64,000 nucleotides of DNA from Campylobacteraceae bacterium (GCA_013373175.1 JABXII010000005.1:62001-126000), one strand, 5' to 3'. Positions 34,348 to 43,885 are shown, counted from the stretch's first letter. Program-made: numbers and translations. The notes: generated by a model from the sequence alone, not told the origin.

Positions 34348-34949
34348 TCATGTAGATATTTTATTTCTTCAAAATACTCTTTATAAAAAGGTAGAGTCAC
34401 TTTATCAAACTCATCTTTATCTAAAAATAGATTTATGTACCAGTCAAACTCTATGTCTTTTGATTTTAAGGCATTTATTGAAAGTAGGGTATCATTTATA
34501 CAGCCAAGTTTTGATGGTGTTATTAATTTAGCCTTACACTCAAGGTGTTTAATTAAATCTATTATAAAAAAATCTTTTTCAATAGGAACCATAAGTCCCC
34601 CAGCACCTTCGATTATCAAAATATCACATTTTTCTTCTAATTCTTTCTTTTTTTTAGTTAAAAATTCTAGGTCTATTTTTGTATCATTTTTAGCCACATA
34701 TGGAGCAGCTGGTAGTTCAAATTGATAGGGAACTACATCTTTCATATCAAAATCAAAAGATGGGTTTAACTCTTTTACTAAATTTAACATTTTTGAACCA
34801 TCTAAAGGAGATGAAATAACTCCTGTTTCTATAGGTTTAAAATAGCCTACTTTAAAACCTTTTTTAGTATAACTTCTAATAAATTTTTCACAAGCATAGG
34901 TTTTACCAACATCAGTATTTGTAGCAGTAATAAAAATAGTTTCTTTCAT
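34341..34949 (-). CDS. bioD: Dethiobiotin synthetase BioD
   Basis: This 202-residue ATP-dependent enzyme closes the ureido ring of biotin from diaminopelargonate. Motifs: P-loop ATNTDVGKT near residues 8-16, GYFKPIETGV near 34-43, and EGAGGLMVPI near 114-123. It starts at ATG and stands alone, convergent with the ccsBA gene. Other biotin genes are not in the window. The upstream region shared with the divergent GGDEF-EAL gene contains a 20-bp palindrome. Confidence 0.92.
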   Translation of the reverse strand: MKETIFITATNTDVGKTYACEKFIRSYTKKGFKVGYFKPIETGVISSPLDGSKMLNLVKELNPSFDFDMKDVVPYQFELPAAPYVAKNDTKIDLEFLTKKKKELEEKCDILIIEGAGGLMVPIEKDFFIIDLIKHLECKAKLITPSKLGCINDTLLSINALKSKDIEFDWYINLFLDKDEFDKVTLPFYKEYFEEIKYLHDI

Positions 34950-34974
34950 AATTGTACTTTTTGTTTTTGATTGG

Positions 34975-34994
34975 AATTTTACCTAAGTAAAATT
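34975..34994. promoter_or_regulatory. 20-bp palindrome in the bioD / GGDEF-EAL divergent region
   Basis: AATTTTAC-CTAA-GTAAAATT is a perfect 8-base inverted repeat 26 bases upstream of the bioD start and 71 bases upstream of the GGDEF-EAL gene. It has operator-like symmetry. It does not resemble the usual BirA site. The regulator is unknown. Confidence 0.4.
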
Positions 34995-35064
34995 AAAAAC
35001 TATATATTGTATATTTTTTATTACATTACACATATTTATTAACAAATTATTTTATAGGAATTTT

Positions 35065-37296
35065 ATGTCAAAGCTCAAAGAAGTTAACTTTTGGCTTGTT
35101 TATGCAGTTGTTAGTGTATTGATTCTATCAGCTGCAATTTTTATTTTTTATTATGAATGGATTATAAATAAAAACAAGTATGCTCAAAACCTAACAAATT
35201 TTAATAAGATTAGCGTACAAAGCACAATCTCTTCTTTTAGAAGTAAAGAATCTACTTTAAAAATATTAGGAGAAAATCTCCTTGAATTGGATACTTTAAA
35301 TAATCCAGAAAATGGAAGAAAACTAATAAATGACATGAAAAGAGTAAATAAAGGCATAGTTGCCTTTGGTTTAGCAAAATATGATGGTCAACTAATTCTT
35401 ATCTCTACAATTGATAACTTAACTAACTTACCTAATTTAATGGACAATACACTAACAAGTAAAAGTTTTGCAATAGCTAGGGATAGTGAGCAAATGAATT
35501 TAGGAAGAACTTATTATGTGGAAAAGCTTGGTAAGTGGGTTATTCCAATTAGAATGGGAATTCAAGATGATAAAGGAAAAACTCCTTTAGTTATGACTGC
35601 TGGTATTGAGGTGGATGGAAATAATAGTGTTCTAAGTATAAAAGAATTACCTAGTGATTTAACAATTCAACTTATCAGAAATGATGGTTTTATTCAATTT
35701 CAAATGCCAATAAAAACTACATTGGAAGAGACGTACTCAAAAGAGTATGATTTTAATAAATTTAAGCAAATAGATGCAATAAGAGAGTTTTCTCCTAAGG
35801 TTATAACTGTTAACTCAAATGGTAAAAAGTGTATGTTGTCTGTTATTTACATTGATGAATATGAGTTATACTCATTAGTATCGATTCCTTATTCTGTAAT
35901 TACAAAAGATTTCAATAAAAAACTTGTCATTGCCTTGGTATTAATATTTATTCTTCTTGGAATTTTATATTTTTTATTTAGTTATAGTATTAAAATACAA
36001 AACCGTACTAGAAATGAACTAAAATATATTGCTAATCATGATACTTTAACGGGAGTTTATAATAGATATTCTTTAAATCAAGAGATTTCAAAAAGAATGG
36101 AAGAAGGAAAAAACTTCTATGTATTCTTTTTAGACCTAGACAACTTCAAATATATAAATGATACTTATGGACACTTAGTTGGAGATAAACTTTTAAAAGA
36201 AGTGGCAAAGAGGTTAAAGACAAGATTGTTTAAAAGAGATTTTATTTCTAGAAATGCAGGTGATGAATTTATTGTTTTAATTGATGAAAGAAGTGAGGAA
36301 ACTGTAAGAACAATTGCAAAGAAAATCTTAGATATTTTTACAAATAATTTTAAAATTGGAGATATTGAATTATTTACAGGGGTTAGTATTGGTATTTCTA
36401 GATATAACAAAAGTAAAACAACTACATCAGAACTTTTAAATCAAGCCGATATGGCATTATATAAAGCAAAAGAGAATAAGAACTCTTATGTGATTTTTTC
36501 AAAAGCAATTTATGGAAATACAAAAGAGATTGTACAAATAGAAACACAACTTAGACAAGCAATAAAAAATGATGAGTTCTCTTTAGTTTATCAACCTAAA
36601 ATTAATTCAAAAACCCATGAAATAATTGGAGTAGAAGCTCTACTTAGATGGAATAACAAAAAACTAGGTTTTGTATCCCCTGAAAAATTTATCAAAGTAG
36701 CAGAGAAAAGTGGAATAATAAATGAAATAGGAGAGTTTGTAATAAGAAAAGCCCAAGATGATATCTTTGATGTATGGGAAAAAACTTCAAAAGAGTTTAC
36801 TCTTTCAGTAAATGTTTCCCCTAGACAATTAGTATCAATAAAAGAGATGAATAGATTTAAAAAAGTGATTTTAAATAGCGATTTTCCAAATGATAAATTT
36901 ATGATTGAAATAACTGAAAATATCTTTGTGGGAGATGTAAAAAGAATTATTCTATTCTTAAATACAATAAAATCATATAATGTAAGTATCTCTTTGGATG
37001 ATTTTGGTACAGGCTATTCTTCTTTAAGTATCTTAAGTAAACTTCCTATTTCAGAACTTAAAATTGATAAGTCTTTTATTCATAATATGTTCTTAAATGA
37101 TGAAAATATGAAGCTTGTAAAATCTATAGTAAATATTGGGAAAGATATAAATTTAAAAGTTGTAGCAGAAGGTGTTGAAGAACAAAAAGAGTTAGAACTT
37201 TTAGAGAGTTTTGGATGTGATATTTATCAAGGTTATTATTTTAGTAAACCACTTTCAAAAGAAGAACTAATTAACTTTGTAAAGCGTAAAATATAA
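35065..37296 (+). CDS. Membrane sensor with GGDEF and EAL domains
   Basis: This 743-residue c-di-GMP enzyme has a membrane helix at 11-31 and a periplasmic sensor part (about 35-290) that looks like a Cache-type domain (FGLAKYDGQLILIST, GRTYYVEKLGKWVIPIRMGI). A second membrane helix lies at about 292-312. The GGDEF domain (about 320-480) has NAGDEF as the active motif and lacks the RxxD inhibitory site. The EAL domain (about 490-743) has EALLRW, SVNVSPRQL, ITENIF, DDFGTGYSS, LKIDKSFI and VVAEGVEE, so phosphodiesterase residues are intact. It may act mainly as a phosphodiesterase. It is divergent from bioD. Confidence 0.9.
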   Translation: MSKLKEVNFWLVYAVVSVLILSAAIFIFYYEWIINKNKYAQNLTNFNKISVQSTISSFRSKESTLKILGENLLELDTLNNPENGRKLINDMKRVNKGIVAFGLAKYDGQLILISTIDNLTNLPNLMDNTLTSKSFAIARDSEQMNLGRTYYVEKLGKWVIPIRMGIQDDKGKTPLVMTAGIEVDGNNSVLSIKELPSDLTIQLIRNDGFIQFQMPIKTTLEETYSKEYDFNKFKQIDAIREFSPKVITVNSNGKKCMLSVIYIDEYELYSLVSIPYSVITKDFNKKLVIALVLIFILLGILYFLFSYSIKIQNRTRNELKYIANHDTLTGVYNRYSLNQEISKRMEEGKNFYVFFLDLDNFKYINDTYGHLVGDKLLKEVAKRLKTRLFKRDFISRNAGDEFIVLIDERSEETVRTIAKKILDIFTNNFKIGDIELFTGVSIGISRYNKSKTTTSELLNQADMALYKAKENKNSYVIFSKAIYGNTKEIVQIETQLRQAIKNDEFSLVYQPKINSKTHEIIGVEALLRWNNKKLGFVSPEKFIKVAEKSGIINEIGEFVIRKAQDDIFDVWEKTSKEFTLSVNVSPRQLVSIKEMNRFKKVILNSDFPNDKFMIEITENIFVGDVKRIILFLNTIKSYNVSISLDDFGTGYSSLSILSKLPISELKIDKSFIHNMFLNDENMKLVKSIVNIGKDINLKVVAEGVEEQKELELLESFGCDIYQGYYFSKPLSKEELINFVKRKI

Positions 37297-37389
37297 ATAT
37301 AGCTTAAAATATTTATTTGACTATTTGTTTTACTAAGCTAATCAGTTTTTTAGTTATAATATTAATAGATTAATAAAAAGGTGACCTAG

Positions 37390-37689
37390 GTGGCAAATGA
37401 ATTAGAAATAGAATTGGACAGTAATTTAGAGGTTTCTGAACCAAAAAAGTACAAAGTGATTTTATTAAATGATGATTATTCAACTATGGATTTTGTTATT
37501 GATGTATTAACAAATATATTTAGAAAAAGTGTTGATGAAGCAACTCAAATTATGTTAAATATACATAATAATGGAAGAGAAGTTTGTGGAATTTATAGCC
37601 ATGAAATTGCTTCTACAAAAGTTGCCCAAGTAAAAACACATGCAAGAGAGAAGGGTTTCCCTCTAAAAGCTATAATGGAAGAAGAATAG
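37390..37689 (+). CDS. clpS: ClpA adaptor protein ClpS
   Basis: This 99-residue adaptor delivers N-degron substrates (proteins with N-terminal Leu, Phe, Trp or Tyr) to ClpAP. A flexible N-terminus (about 1-20) is followed by the folded core: YKVILLNDDYSTMDFVIDVL, in which the Asn-Asp-Asp stretch helps bind the substrate N-terminus, and EVCGIYSHEIASTKVAQV. The start is GTG. clpA begins four bases after the stop. The leucyltransferase Bpt that makes such substrates is encoded at 47718 in this window. Confidence 0.95.
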   Translation: MANELEIELDSNLEVSEPKKYKVILLNDDYSTMDFVIDVLTNIFRKSVDEATQIMLNIHNNGREVCGIYSHEIASTKVAQVKTHAREKGFPLKAIMEEE

Positions 37690-37693
37690 AAAA

Positions 37694-39937
37694 ATGATAA
37701 GTAAAGAATTAAGAAATATATTTGGTCAAGCTGTAAGTTATGCTAAAAAAAGTAGGCATGAATATTTAACAGTAGAACATATCTTTCTTATGCTTCTGCA
37801 TGATGAGGTAATAGAAAATCTATTTGTAGATTTAGGACTTGATCAAGAAAAAATATTTAATGAAATAAAAAAGTATATTGAAGAAAATACTCCTGTTTTC
37901 CCTGAAAATATCGAAGATGAACCAGTTGAAACTCTAACATTAACTTCTACAATTGAGAATATGGTAGCCCATACTCAAACAAGTGGAAGAGGAAATGCTA
38001 GTGTTGAAGATATGTTTGTTGCAATTTTAAAAAATGATAAATCATATTCAACATATATTTTAAAATCTGCTGGTGTAGAAAGAATTGATATTTTAGAAGA
38101 AATTTCACATAGAGAAAATGAAAATGGACCTGAAGACTTAGAATTAAAAGAAGAAAAAGATGATAACAAGGTCTTAGATAAAAATTCAGTTGAACTTGTA
38201 AATTTAGCAAAAAAAGGTGAGATTGACCCAGTTATTGGAAGAAGTCTAGAAATAAATAGAGTTATTCAAATACTAGGAAGAAGAAAGAAAAACAATCCTA
38301 TCTTAGTAGGTGAGCCTGGTGTTGGTAAAACAGCAATTGCAGAGGGTTTAGCTTTAGAAATTGCAAATAAAAGAGTACCTGAGTTTTTAGAAGATGCTAA
38401 AGTATACTCTTTAGATATGGGTTCAATGGTTGCTGGAACTAAATATAGAGGTGATTTTGAGAAAAAACTAAAATCACTTTTAAAAGAGATTTCAAAAATT
38501 CCTAATGCAATATTATTTATTGATGAAATTCATACAATAGTTGGAGCAGGAAGCGTTGGTGGAAGTGCAATGGATGCTTCAAATATTTTAAAACCAATGC
38601 TTGCAAATGGTAAACTAAAATGTATAGGTGCAACTACTTTCTCTGAGTTTAGAAATGATTTTTCTAAAGATAAAGCTTTAAGTAGAAGATTTGCTAAGGT
38701 TGATATTGAAGAACCTAGTATTGAAGATGCAATAACTATTTTAGAAGGTTTAAAACCAAAGTATGAAGAGTTTCACAGTGTTAGTTATAATCCTTCTGCT
38801 ATTGAATCAGCGGTTGAATTAAGTAAGAAGTATATCTCTGATAGATTTTTACCTGATAGTGCAATTGATGTTATTGATGAAGCAGGTGCAAGCAAAAAGA
38901 TTGAGTATGCAAATGTAAATAAAAAGAGTGTAAAAGTTTTACAAAAAGATATAGAAGATACAGTTGCAAGAATGGCACATGTACCTTCAAAATCAACTAC
39001 AAGGTCTGATGTATCTTTACTTAAAAACCTTGAATCAAGAATGCAAAAAAGAGTATTTGGTCAAGACACAGCTATTTCTACAATTGTTCAATCAATTAAA
39101 AGAAATAAAGCAGGACTTGGACTTGATAAAAAACCAATTGGAAGCTTCCTGTTTACAGGACCTACAGGAGTTGGTAAGACTGAAGTTGCTAAAGAGTTAT
39201 CAAATCAATTAGGAATTCATTTTGAAAGATTTGATATGAGTGAGTATATGGAAGCTCATACTGTTTCAAGACTTATTGGAGCACCTGCTGGATATGTTGG
39301 CTTTGAAAACGGTGGGTTGCTAACTGAAGCTATTAGAAAACATCCTCACTGTGTGTTATTACTTGATGAAATAGAAAAAGCACATCCAGATTTAATGTCT
39401 ATCTTACTTCAAGTTATGGATAATGCAGAACTTACAGATAATAGTGGAAACAAAGCAGATTTTCAAAATGTTGTTTTAATTATGACTTCTAATTTAGGAG
39501 CTAGTGAAGCTAATGTTATGGGATTTGCTAAAAATAATTCATTAAATGAAGACAAAGCAGTTAATAAATTCTTTGCACCAGAGTTTAGAAATAGACTTGA
39601 TGCAACAGTTCCTTTTGCTCCTTTAGAACAAAGTATTGTTGCAAAAGTAGCTGGTAAATTTGTTGAAGATTTAGAAAAACAGCTTGAAAATAAAAAGATT
39701 GAAATCTCTATTACTACAAAAGCTAAAAATGAGTTAGCAAGACTTGGTTATGATAAAGCAATGGGAGCTAGACCTCTTAATAGAGTTATTTCAGATAAAA
39801 TCAAAAATGTACTTACAGATGAAATTTTATTTGGAAAACTTAAAAAAGGTGGTCAAGTTAAAATTGATTTTGTAAAAAATGAGTTTAAATTTACATATAA
39901 AGCTTTAGAGTTAAAAAACGCAAAAAGTACACAATAA
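37694..39937 (+). CDS. clpA: ATP-dependent Clp protease ATPase subunit ClpA
   Basis: This 747-residue AAA+ unfoldase partners with the ClpP peptidase. The N domain (1-145) binds ClpS. The first ATPase module has GEPGVGKTA near 205 with IDEIHTIVGAG, and the second has GPTGVGKTEVAKELS near 488 with LDEIEKAHPDL. The C-terminal domain includes GYDKAMGARPLNRVI. There is no ClpB-type middle coiled coil, so ClpA rather than ClpB. It is translationally close to clpS. ClpP is not in the window. Confidence 0.95.
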   Translation: MISKELRNIFGQAVSYAKKSRHEYLTVEHIFLMLLHDEVIENLFVDLGLDQEKIFNEIKKYIEENTPVFPENIEDEPVETLTLTSTIENMVAHTQTSGRGNASVEDMFVAILKNDKSYSTYILKSAGVERIDILEEISHRENENGPEDLELKEEKDDNKVLDKNSVELVNLAKKGEIDPVIGRSLEINRVIQILGRRKKNNPILVGEPGVGKTAIAEGLALEIANKRVPEFLEDAKVYSLDMGSMVAGTKYRGDFEKKLKSLLKEISKIPNAILFIDEIHTIVGAGSVGGSAMDASNILKPMLANGKLKCIGATTFSEFRNDFSKDKALSRRFAKVDIEEPSIEDAITILEGLKPKYEEFHSVSYNPSAIESAVELSKKYISDRFLPDSAIDVIDEAGASKKIEYANVNKKSVKVLQKDIEDTVARMAHVPSKSTTRSDVSLLKNLESRMQKRVFGQDTAISTIVQSIKRNKAGLGLDKKPIGSFLFTGPTGVGKTEVAKELSNQLGIHFERFDMSEYMEAHTVSRLIGAPAGYVGFENGGLLTEAIRKHPHCVLLLDEIEKAHPDLMSILLQVMDNAELTDNSGNKADFQNVVLIMTSNLGASEANVMGFAKNNSLNEDKAVNKFFAPEFRNRLDATVPFAPLEQSIVAKVAGKFVEDLEKQLENKKIEISITTKAKNELARLGYDKAMGARPLNRVISDKIKNVLTDEILFGKLKKGGQVKIDFVKNEFKFTYKALELKNAKSTQ

Positions 39938-39970
39938 AAAATTAAAATATAACAAAAACAAGGATTGATA

Positions 39971-40603
39971 ATGAAGAAAATTTTACTAAGTTCTTTTATA
40001 GCAGTAGCTATTTTAACAGGCTGTTCTGATTCAACAGAAACAAAAACTGAAAAAGCAGAAGCAAAAGTTGAAAAGGAAGCAAGTGCAGAGTCAAAACTTG
40101 TGGATCAAGTTAAAGAATCAACTTCTAAAATCACTAAAACTGTAAAAGATGCAAGTTCTGAAGTAGCTACAAGAGTAGTTGAAGAATCAAAACAAGTTGT
40201 AGAAAAAGGTAGTGAAGCTGCAAAGAGTATTAGCTCAAAAGCTGAAGTTGTAGCAAAAGAGTTAACTGATGAAATAGTTAACAAAACTAAAGCTGCAAAA
40301 ACTAGTATTGAATCAAGTATTGATAATATTGTAGAAACAAAAAAAGATACAAATGTTGCTTCAAAGGGTAAATCTTTATATTTAAAATGTGCAGGCTGTC
40401 ATGGACAAAATGGAGAGATGAAAGCCTTAGGAAAATCTCAAATTATTAAAGGTTGGGATAAACAAAAAATATTAGATGCTTTAATTGGATATAAAGAAGG
40501 AACATATGGTTCAGCAATGAAAGGTGTAATGATTGCTCAAGTTAGTTCTTTATCTAATGAAGACTTAGAAATTTTAGCAGAATATATAGCTTCTTTTAAA
40601 TAG
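39971..40603 (+). CDS. Lipoprotein c-type cytochrome with long helical linker
   Basis: From the ATG at 39971 (AAGGA six bases upstream) this is 210 residues. The lipobox ILTGC ends at Cys18, so the protein is predicted to be a membrane-anchored lipoprotein. Residues about 25-125 are Lys/Glu/Ala/Ser-rich and strongly amphipathic, like apolipoprotein or LEA 11-residue repeats (VKESTSKITKTVKDASSEV and similar). The C-terminal 80 residues are a class I cytochrome c553-like domain with CAGCH at 140-144 and a methionine-containing loop (GSAMKGVM). It probably shuttles electrons in the periplasm, for example to an oxidase or peroxidase. The partner is unknown. Confidence 0.8.
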   Translation: MKKILLSSFIAVAILTGCSDSTETKTEKAEAKVEKEASAESKLVDQVKESTSKITKTVKDASSEVATRVVEESKQVVEKGSEAAKSISSKAEVVAKELTDEIVNKTKAAKTSIESSIDNIVETKKDTNVASKGKSLYLKCAGCHGQNGEMKALGKSQIIKGWDKQKILDALIGYKEGTYGSAMKGVMIAQVSSLSNEDLEILAEYIASFK

Positions 40604-40605
40604 TT

Positions 40606-40635
40606 TATAAACAATCACTTTTGTGATTGTTTATA
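40606..40635. terminator. Bidirectional terminator between the cytochrome and HD-GYP genes
   Basis: A perfect 13-bp stem (TATAAACAATCAC / GTGATTGTTTATA) with a TTTT loop lies between convergent genes and overlaps the stop of the minus-strand gene. It is A/T-rich on both outer flanks, so it can work in both directions. Confidence 0.75.
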
Positions 40636-43006
40636 GGTATTTTGAAATATCTACTTCGTCTATTTGTTCTTCTTTTAAGTACTCTTTTGCATAATTCATA
40701 TAAACACCACTTGTCAAAAATAGTTTAAAAATATCTTCATCTATATGTTTGTCTTTTACCATAAAGTTAAGAATTTTAAGTGTCTCTGAAAGTTTTTTTG
40801 CTTCTTTATATGGTCTATCAGCAGCAGTTAGTGCTTCAAAAATATCAGCTATTGCCATGATTCTTGCAGGAATTGACATATCTTCTTTTTTGAGTTTTCT
40901 AGGATAACCTGTGCCAATAAGGGTTTCATGGTGAGCACCTGCATACTCGGGAACTCTTTTTAGATTATTAGGGAAAGGCAACTGTTCTAACATTTTTATT
41001 GTCATAATCATGTGTTCATTGATTTTGAACCTTTCTTCTTCTGTTAGGGTTCCTTTTCTAACAGCCAAGTTATAAACCTCTCCTAAATTATATAGATGTT
41101 TTGGGACTTCCATCTTAAAATTATATTTATCAAACTCTTCTTGTGAAAAGTATTTTCTCTCTATTATATGCTCATCTTTATCACATAGTAAGTTTTCTTC
41201 TTTGGGAAAGCTTCTATTAGTATCTTTTATTCTTGATTTTTCATCATGGGATAAGCCTAGAGTATCATCAAAATATTTTGTCCATTTTCTTTGTGCAATT
41301 TCATTTATCTTTTTAATATCTTCATCATGCATAAACTCTCCACCAATATTAGCATTTGCAACAGCTTCAAACTCTTGAATTAACTTCTTATGTTCTTCTT
41401 GAAGTTTTTGCTCTTCTTGCTCTTTATTTGCTCCTGCTAGTATATTTTCATACATTTTTATACTTAGGTCTCTATGGATAACTTCAAATCGAGTTCTTAT
41501 TTCATGAATTCTATTATATATTGTTTCAAGTTTTGTTGCTTTATCTACAACATATTCAGGTGTAGTTACTTTACCACAATCGTGTAGCCAAGCTGCAACA
41601 CTAAGTTCTCTTTTCTTATCCTTAGTAGATAGATTGAACTCTTTGAAAATTCCTTCATTACAATCAGCAGCAGCATTTGCTAAAGCTATAGTTAAAATTG
41701 GTACTCTTTCACAGTGTCCACCTGTATATTTAGATTTAGTATCAATAGCACTTGCTATTAGTTGAATAAAAGAGTCCATTAGTTCTTCTTGCTTTTCTTC
41801 AAACTCTTTTATTGACACAGACATTTTATATAAGGACTTAGATAACTCATGATACTCTTTAATTTTTGTATTGATTATCTGAACCTTTTCATAATCTCTA
41901 TGCATAATTTTCTTATTTTCAATTTCTAATCTTGCTATTGGATCAACAAGGGTTTTTGTCGAGTACCATATCAAAGGAATTGTAAGAGTTAAAATTAATA
42001 AAGTAATTATAAATGAGTTGTATATCTTATTTGTGTAAGGTTTCATAATTGTGTCAATTGGAATCATAAAAGCAAGGTGGCTTTTATTTTTAAAATCACT
42101 TTTAAGTAAAGAGTAATAAATATACTTATTATTAAGTGTGAAGTGCATATTAGTAATATTTTTATCTTTTGCAAACTTTATTAAATCATCATATGGAACA
42201 TTTGTATGTTTCTTATCAAAGTTAGTTGATGCAATAATTTTACCCGTATCTTGAAATAGTAAAATTTGATTATTTTTAGTAAGTGCTTGTTCTTCTAAAA
42301 ACTTTGAAAGACTATTTAATGATATATCTAATCCTAAAACAATATCACTATCTGGTATTTTTTCTGCAAAAGTAATTCCAAGTTCATCTATATTTACATA
42401 TTTGTATGGTTTTGTTTTTATTGTACTATTCTTATGTAAATGTGCTTCTTTAAACCAAGGTCTATTACTAGGATTATATTTAGCAAGTATTTTTTTAGTA
42501 GAGATTATTTTAAGCTCAGGAGTTAAAATTTGTTCATATCTATACCTAATATTATCTTCTTTATATATTTTAACAATTAACCATCTTGCTTCTTTTTTGG
42601 TGCTATATTTCTCTCTTAATTTTTCACTAATGTTCAGATTAATCACTTCATAAAAATCACCATTTTTATTTCCAGTATATAGTGCATATATATGCTTATT
42701 ATTTTCTAGTATTACAGTTAGTTGTTTTAGTTTTTTATGAACTTCATCTACTAAAGGAAATTCTTTAATGCTTTCTGCGTACACAAGAGATTTAAGAATA
42801 TTTGTATTTGTTCTATCAAAGGAAACTATCTTTTGTTCTATCTTTTCAGCAGTTAATCTAAAGCTTGTTTCAGTAGCCTCATAAGCTAAGTCTTTAGAAA
42901 AGTAATAGTTTAAAGACAAGGTTACTAATATTACCGAAGAAATTAAAAAAATTAAGATCATAGAAATCGTAGGTTTTATTTTGAGATATATTTTCTTCTT
43001 TTTCAT
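40631..43006 (-). CDS. Membrane Cache sensor with HD-GYP-type phosphohydrolase
   Basis: This 791-residue protein has a membrane helix near 15-35 and a large periplasmic Cache-like sensor (about 40-330; NLNISEKLREKYSTKKEARW, NPSNRPWFKEAH, YKYVNIDELGITFAEKIPDSDIVLGLDISL). A second membrane helix lies near 335-355 with a HAMP-like stretch after it. The HD-GYP-type domain has HDCGK near residue 466, INEHMIM, HHETLIGTGYP and IADIFEALTAADRPY. About 217 residues separate HDCGK and HHE, far more than in simple HD-GYP proteins, owing to a charged helical insertion. The usual Asp before GxGYP is Ile here. Likely cleaves c-di-GMP; not proven. Confidence 0.85.
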   Translation of the reverse strand: MKKKKIYLKIKPTISMILIFLISSVILVTLSLNYYFSKDLAYEATETSFRLTAEKIEQKIVSFDRTNTNILKSLVYAESIKEFPLVDEVHKKLKQLTVILENNKHIYALYTGNKNGDFYEVINLNISEKLREKYSTKKEARWLIVKIYKEDNIRYRYEQILTPELKIISTKKILAKYNPSNRPWFKEAHLHKNSTIKTKPYKYVNIDELGITFAEKIPDSDIVLGLDISLNSLSKFLEEQALTKNNQILLFQDTGKIIASTNFDKKHTNVPYDDLIKFAKDKNITNMHFTLNNKYIYYSLLKSDFKNKSHLAFMIPIDTIMKPYTNKIYNSFIITLLILTLTIPLIWYSTKTLVDPIARLEIENKKIMHRDYEKVQIINTKIKEYHELSKSLYKMSVSIKEFEEKQEELMDSFIQLIASAIDTKSKYTGGHCERVPILTIALANAAADCNEGIFKEFNLSTKDKKRELSVAAWLHDCGKVTTPEYVVDKATKLETIYNRIHEIRTRFEVIHRDLSIKMYENILAGANKEQEEQKLQEEHKKLIQEFEAVANANIGGEFMHDEDIKKINEIAQRKWTKYFDDTLGLSHDEKSRIKDTNRSFPKEENLLCDKDEHIIERKYFSQEEFDKYNFKMEVPKHLYNLGEVYNLAVRKGTLTEEERFKINEHMIMTIKMLEQLPFPNNLKRVPEYAGAHHETLIGTGYPRKLKKEDMSIPARIMAIADIFEALTAADRPYKEAKKLSETLKILNFMVKDKHIDEDIFKLFLTSGVYMNYAKEYLKEEQIDEVDISKYL

Positions 43007-43136
43007 TTTATCTACTCATGTTAAATTTTGTTATTTATTATTATAGTAAAAACTTTTTTAACTTTTCTAATTTTTTTGTTTAATTTATATATAGAGATGA
43101 TTATGTTATTTTTTCACTTTTAAATTAGGAAGTATA

Positions 43137-43874
43137 ATGATTAAAAAAATTGATATTCAAAGTGAAGAGTTTCAAACACAGTTAGAACTTACAAAACAGT
43201 TTACTGATAAAGTGTGTGAAGAACATGGTTTTTTCTATAATCCAGAAGAAGATGTAAACGAATCTATCCAACTTGGACTTACTAGAAATAAAATGATTTA
43301 TGGACAAAGATTTTGTCCCTGTTTTATGGTAGTTGGTGAAACACCATCTCAAAGAGAAAAAGAGGATAATAGACTATGTCCATGTACTCCTGCTTTGACT
43401 AAAGAAATCCCCCAAAAAGGTCACTGCCATTGTGGGATATTCTGTACAAAAGAGCATGTTGATTCATTAATTCAAAAAGATGAAGTAGAAGAAGTTGAAC
43501 ATTCTCAAGGTTTTTCAAAAGAAGATTGTGAAGAGTTATTAAAAAAACAACAACTTTCATCATCAGAAGTTGAAGCTTTATTAGAAGCTAGAGAATTAAA
43601 TTTAGTAAACTTTTTATTAGTTGATACAAGAGAGTGGATGGAATGGGTTGGAGCAAGAATAAAAGGAACAGATTTTTTAGTTCCTACAACTTCTTTTTAT
43701 CAAGCTTTAGAACAAATTGAAGATAAAAAAGATACTCCTATTGTAGTTTATTGTCATAGTGGAAGCAGAAGTGCTTATTGTCAAAAAATTATGCTTGACA
43801 TGGGTTTTAAATCAGTTGCAAATTTAGATTATGGAATAGTTACTTTTAGAGGTGAACTTTTATCGGGTGAATAG
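43137..43874 (+). CDS. Ferredoxin-thioredoxin reductase catalytic-like domain fused to rhodanese
   Basis: In this 245-residue protein, residues 15-115 carry the cysteine pattern of the catalytic beta subunit of ferredoxin:thioredoxin reductase: CPC (60-62), CPC (about 81-83) and CHC (about 97-99), with a further Cys after GIF. Spacing between motifs is 18 and 13 residues, longer than in the plant/cyanobacterial enzyme (16 and 8). Residues 140-245 are a rhodanese domain with active loop CHSGSRS (about 206-212) and an ending typical of the fold. It may reduce disulfides or handle sulfane sulfur in the cytoplasm. The combination is seen directly; function inferred. It has its own upstream region and a terminator. 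Confidence 0.82.
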   Translation: MIKKIDIQSEEFQTQLELTKQFTDKVCEEHGFFYNPEEDVNESIQLGLTRNKMIYGQRFCPCFMVVGETPSQREKEDNRLCPCTPALTKEIPQKGHCHCGIFCTKEHVDSLIQKDEVEEVEHSQGFSKEDCEELLKKQQLSSSEVEALLEARELNLVNFLLVDTREWMEWVGARIKGTDFLVPTTSFYQALEQIEDKKDTPIVVYCHSGSRSAYCQKIMLDMGFKSVANLDYGIVTFRGELLSGE

Positions 43875-43885
43875 AAAAGTAGAGA

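Noticed and set aside
43137-43874. FTR-rhodanese gene as horizontally acquired
   Set aside because: Base composition and codon use look the same as its neighbours, and there are no mobile-element signs.
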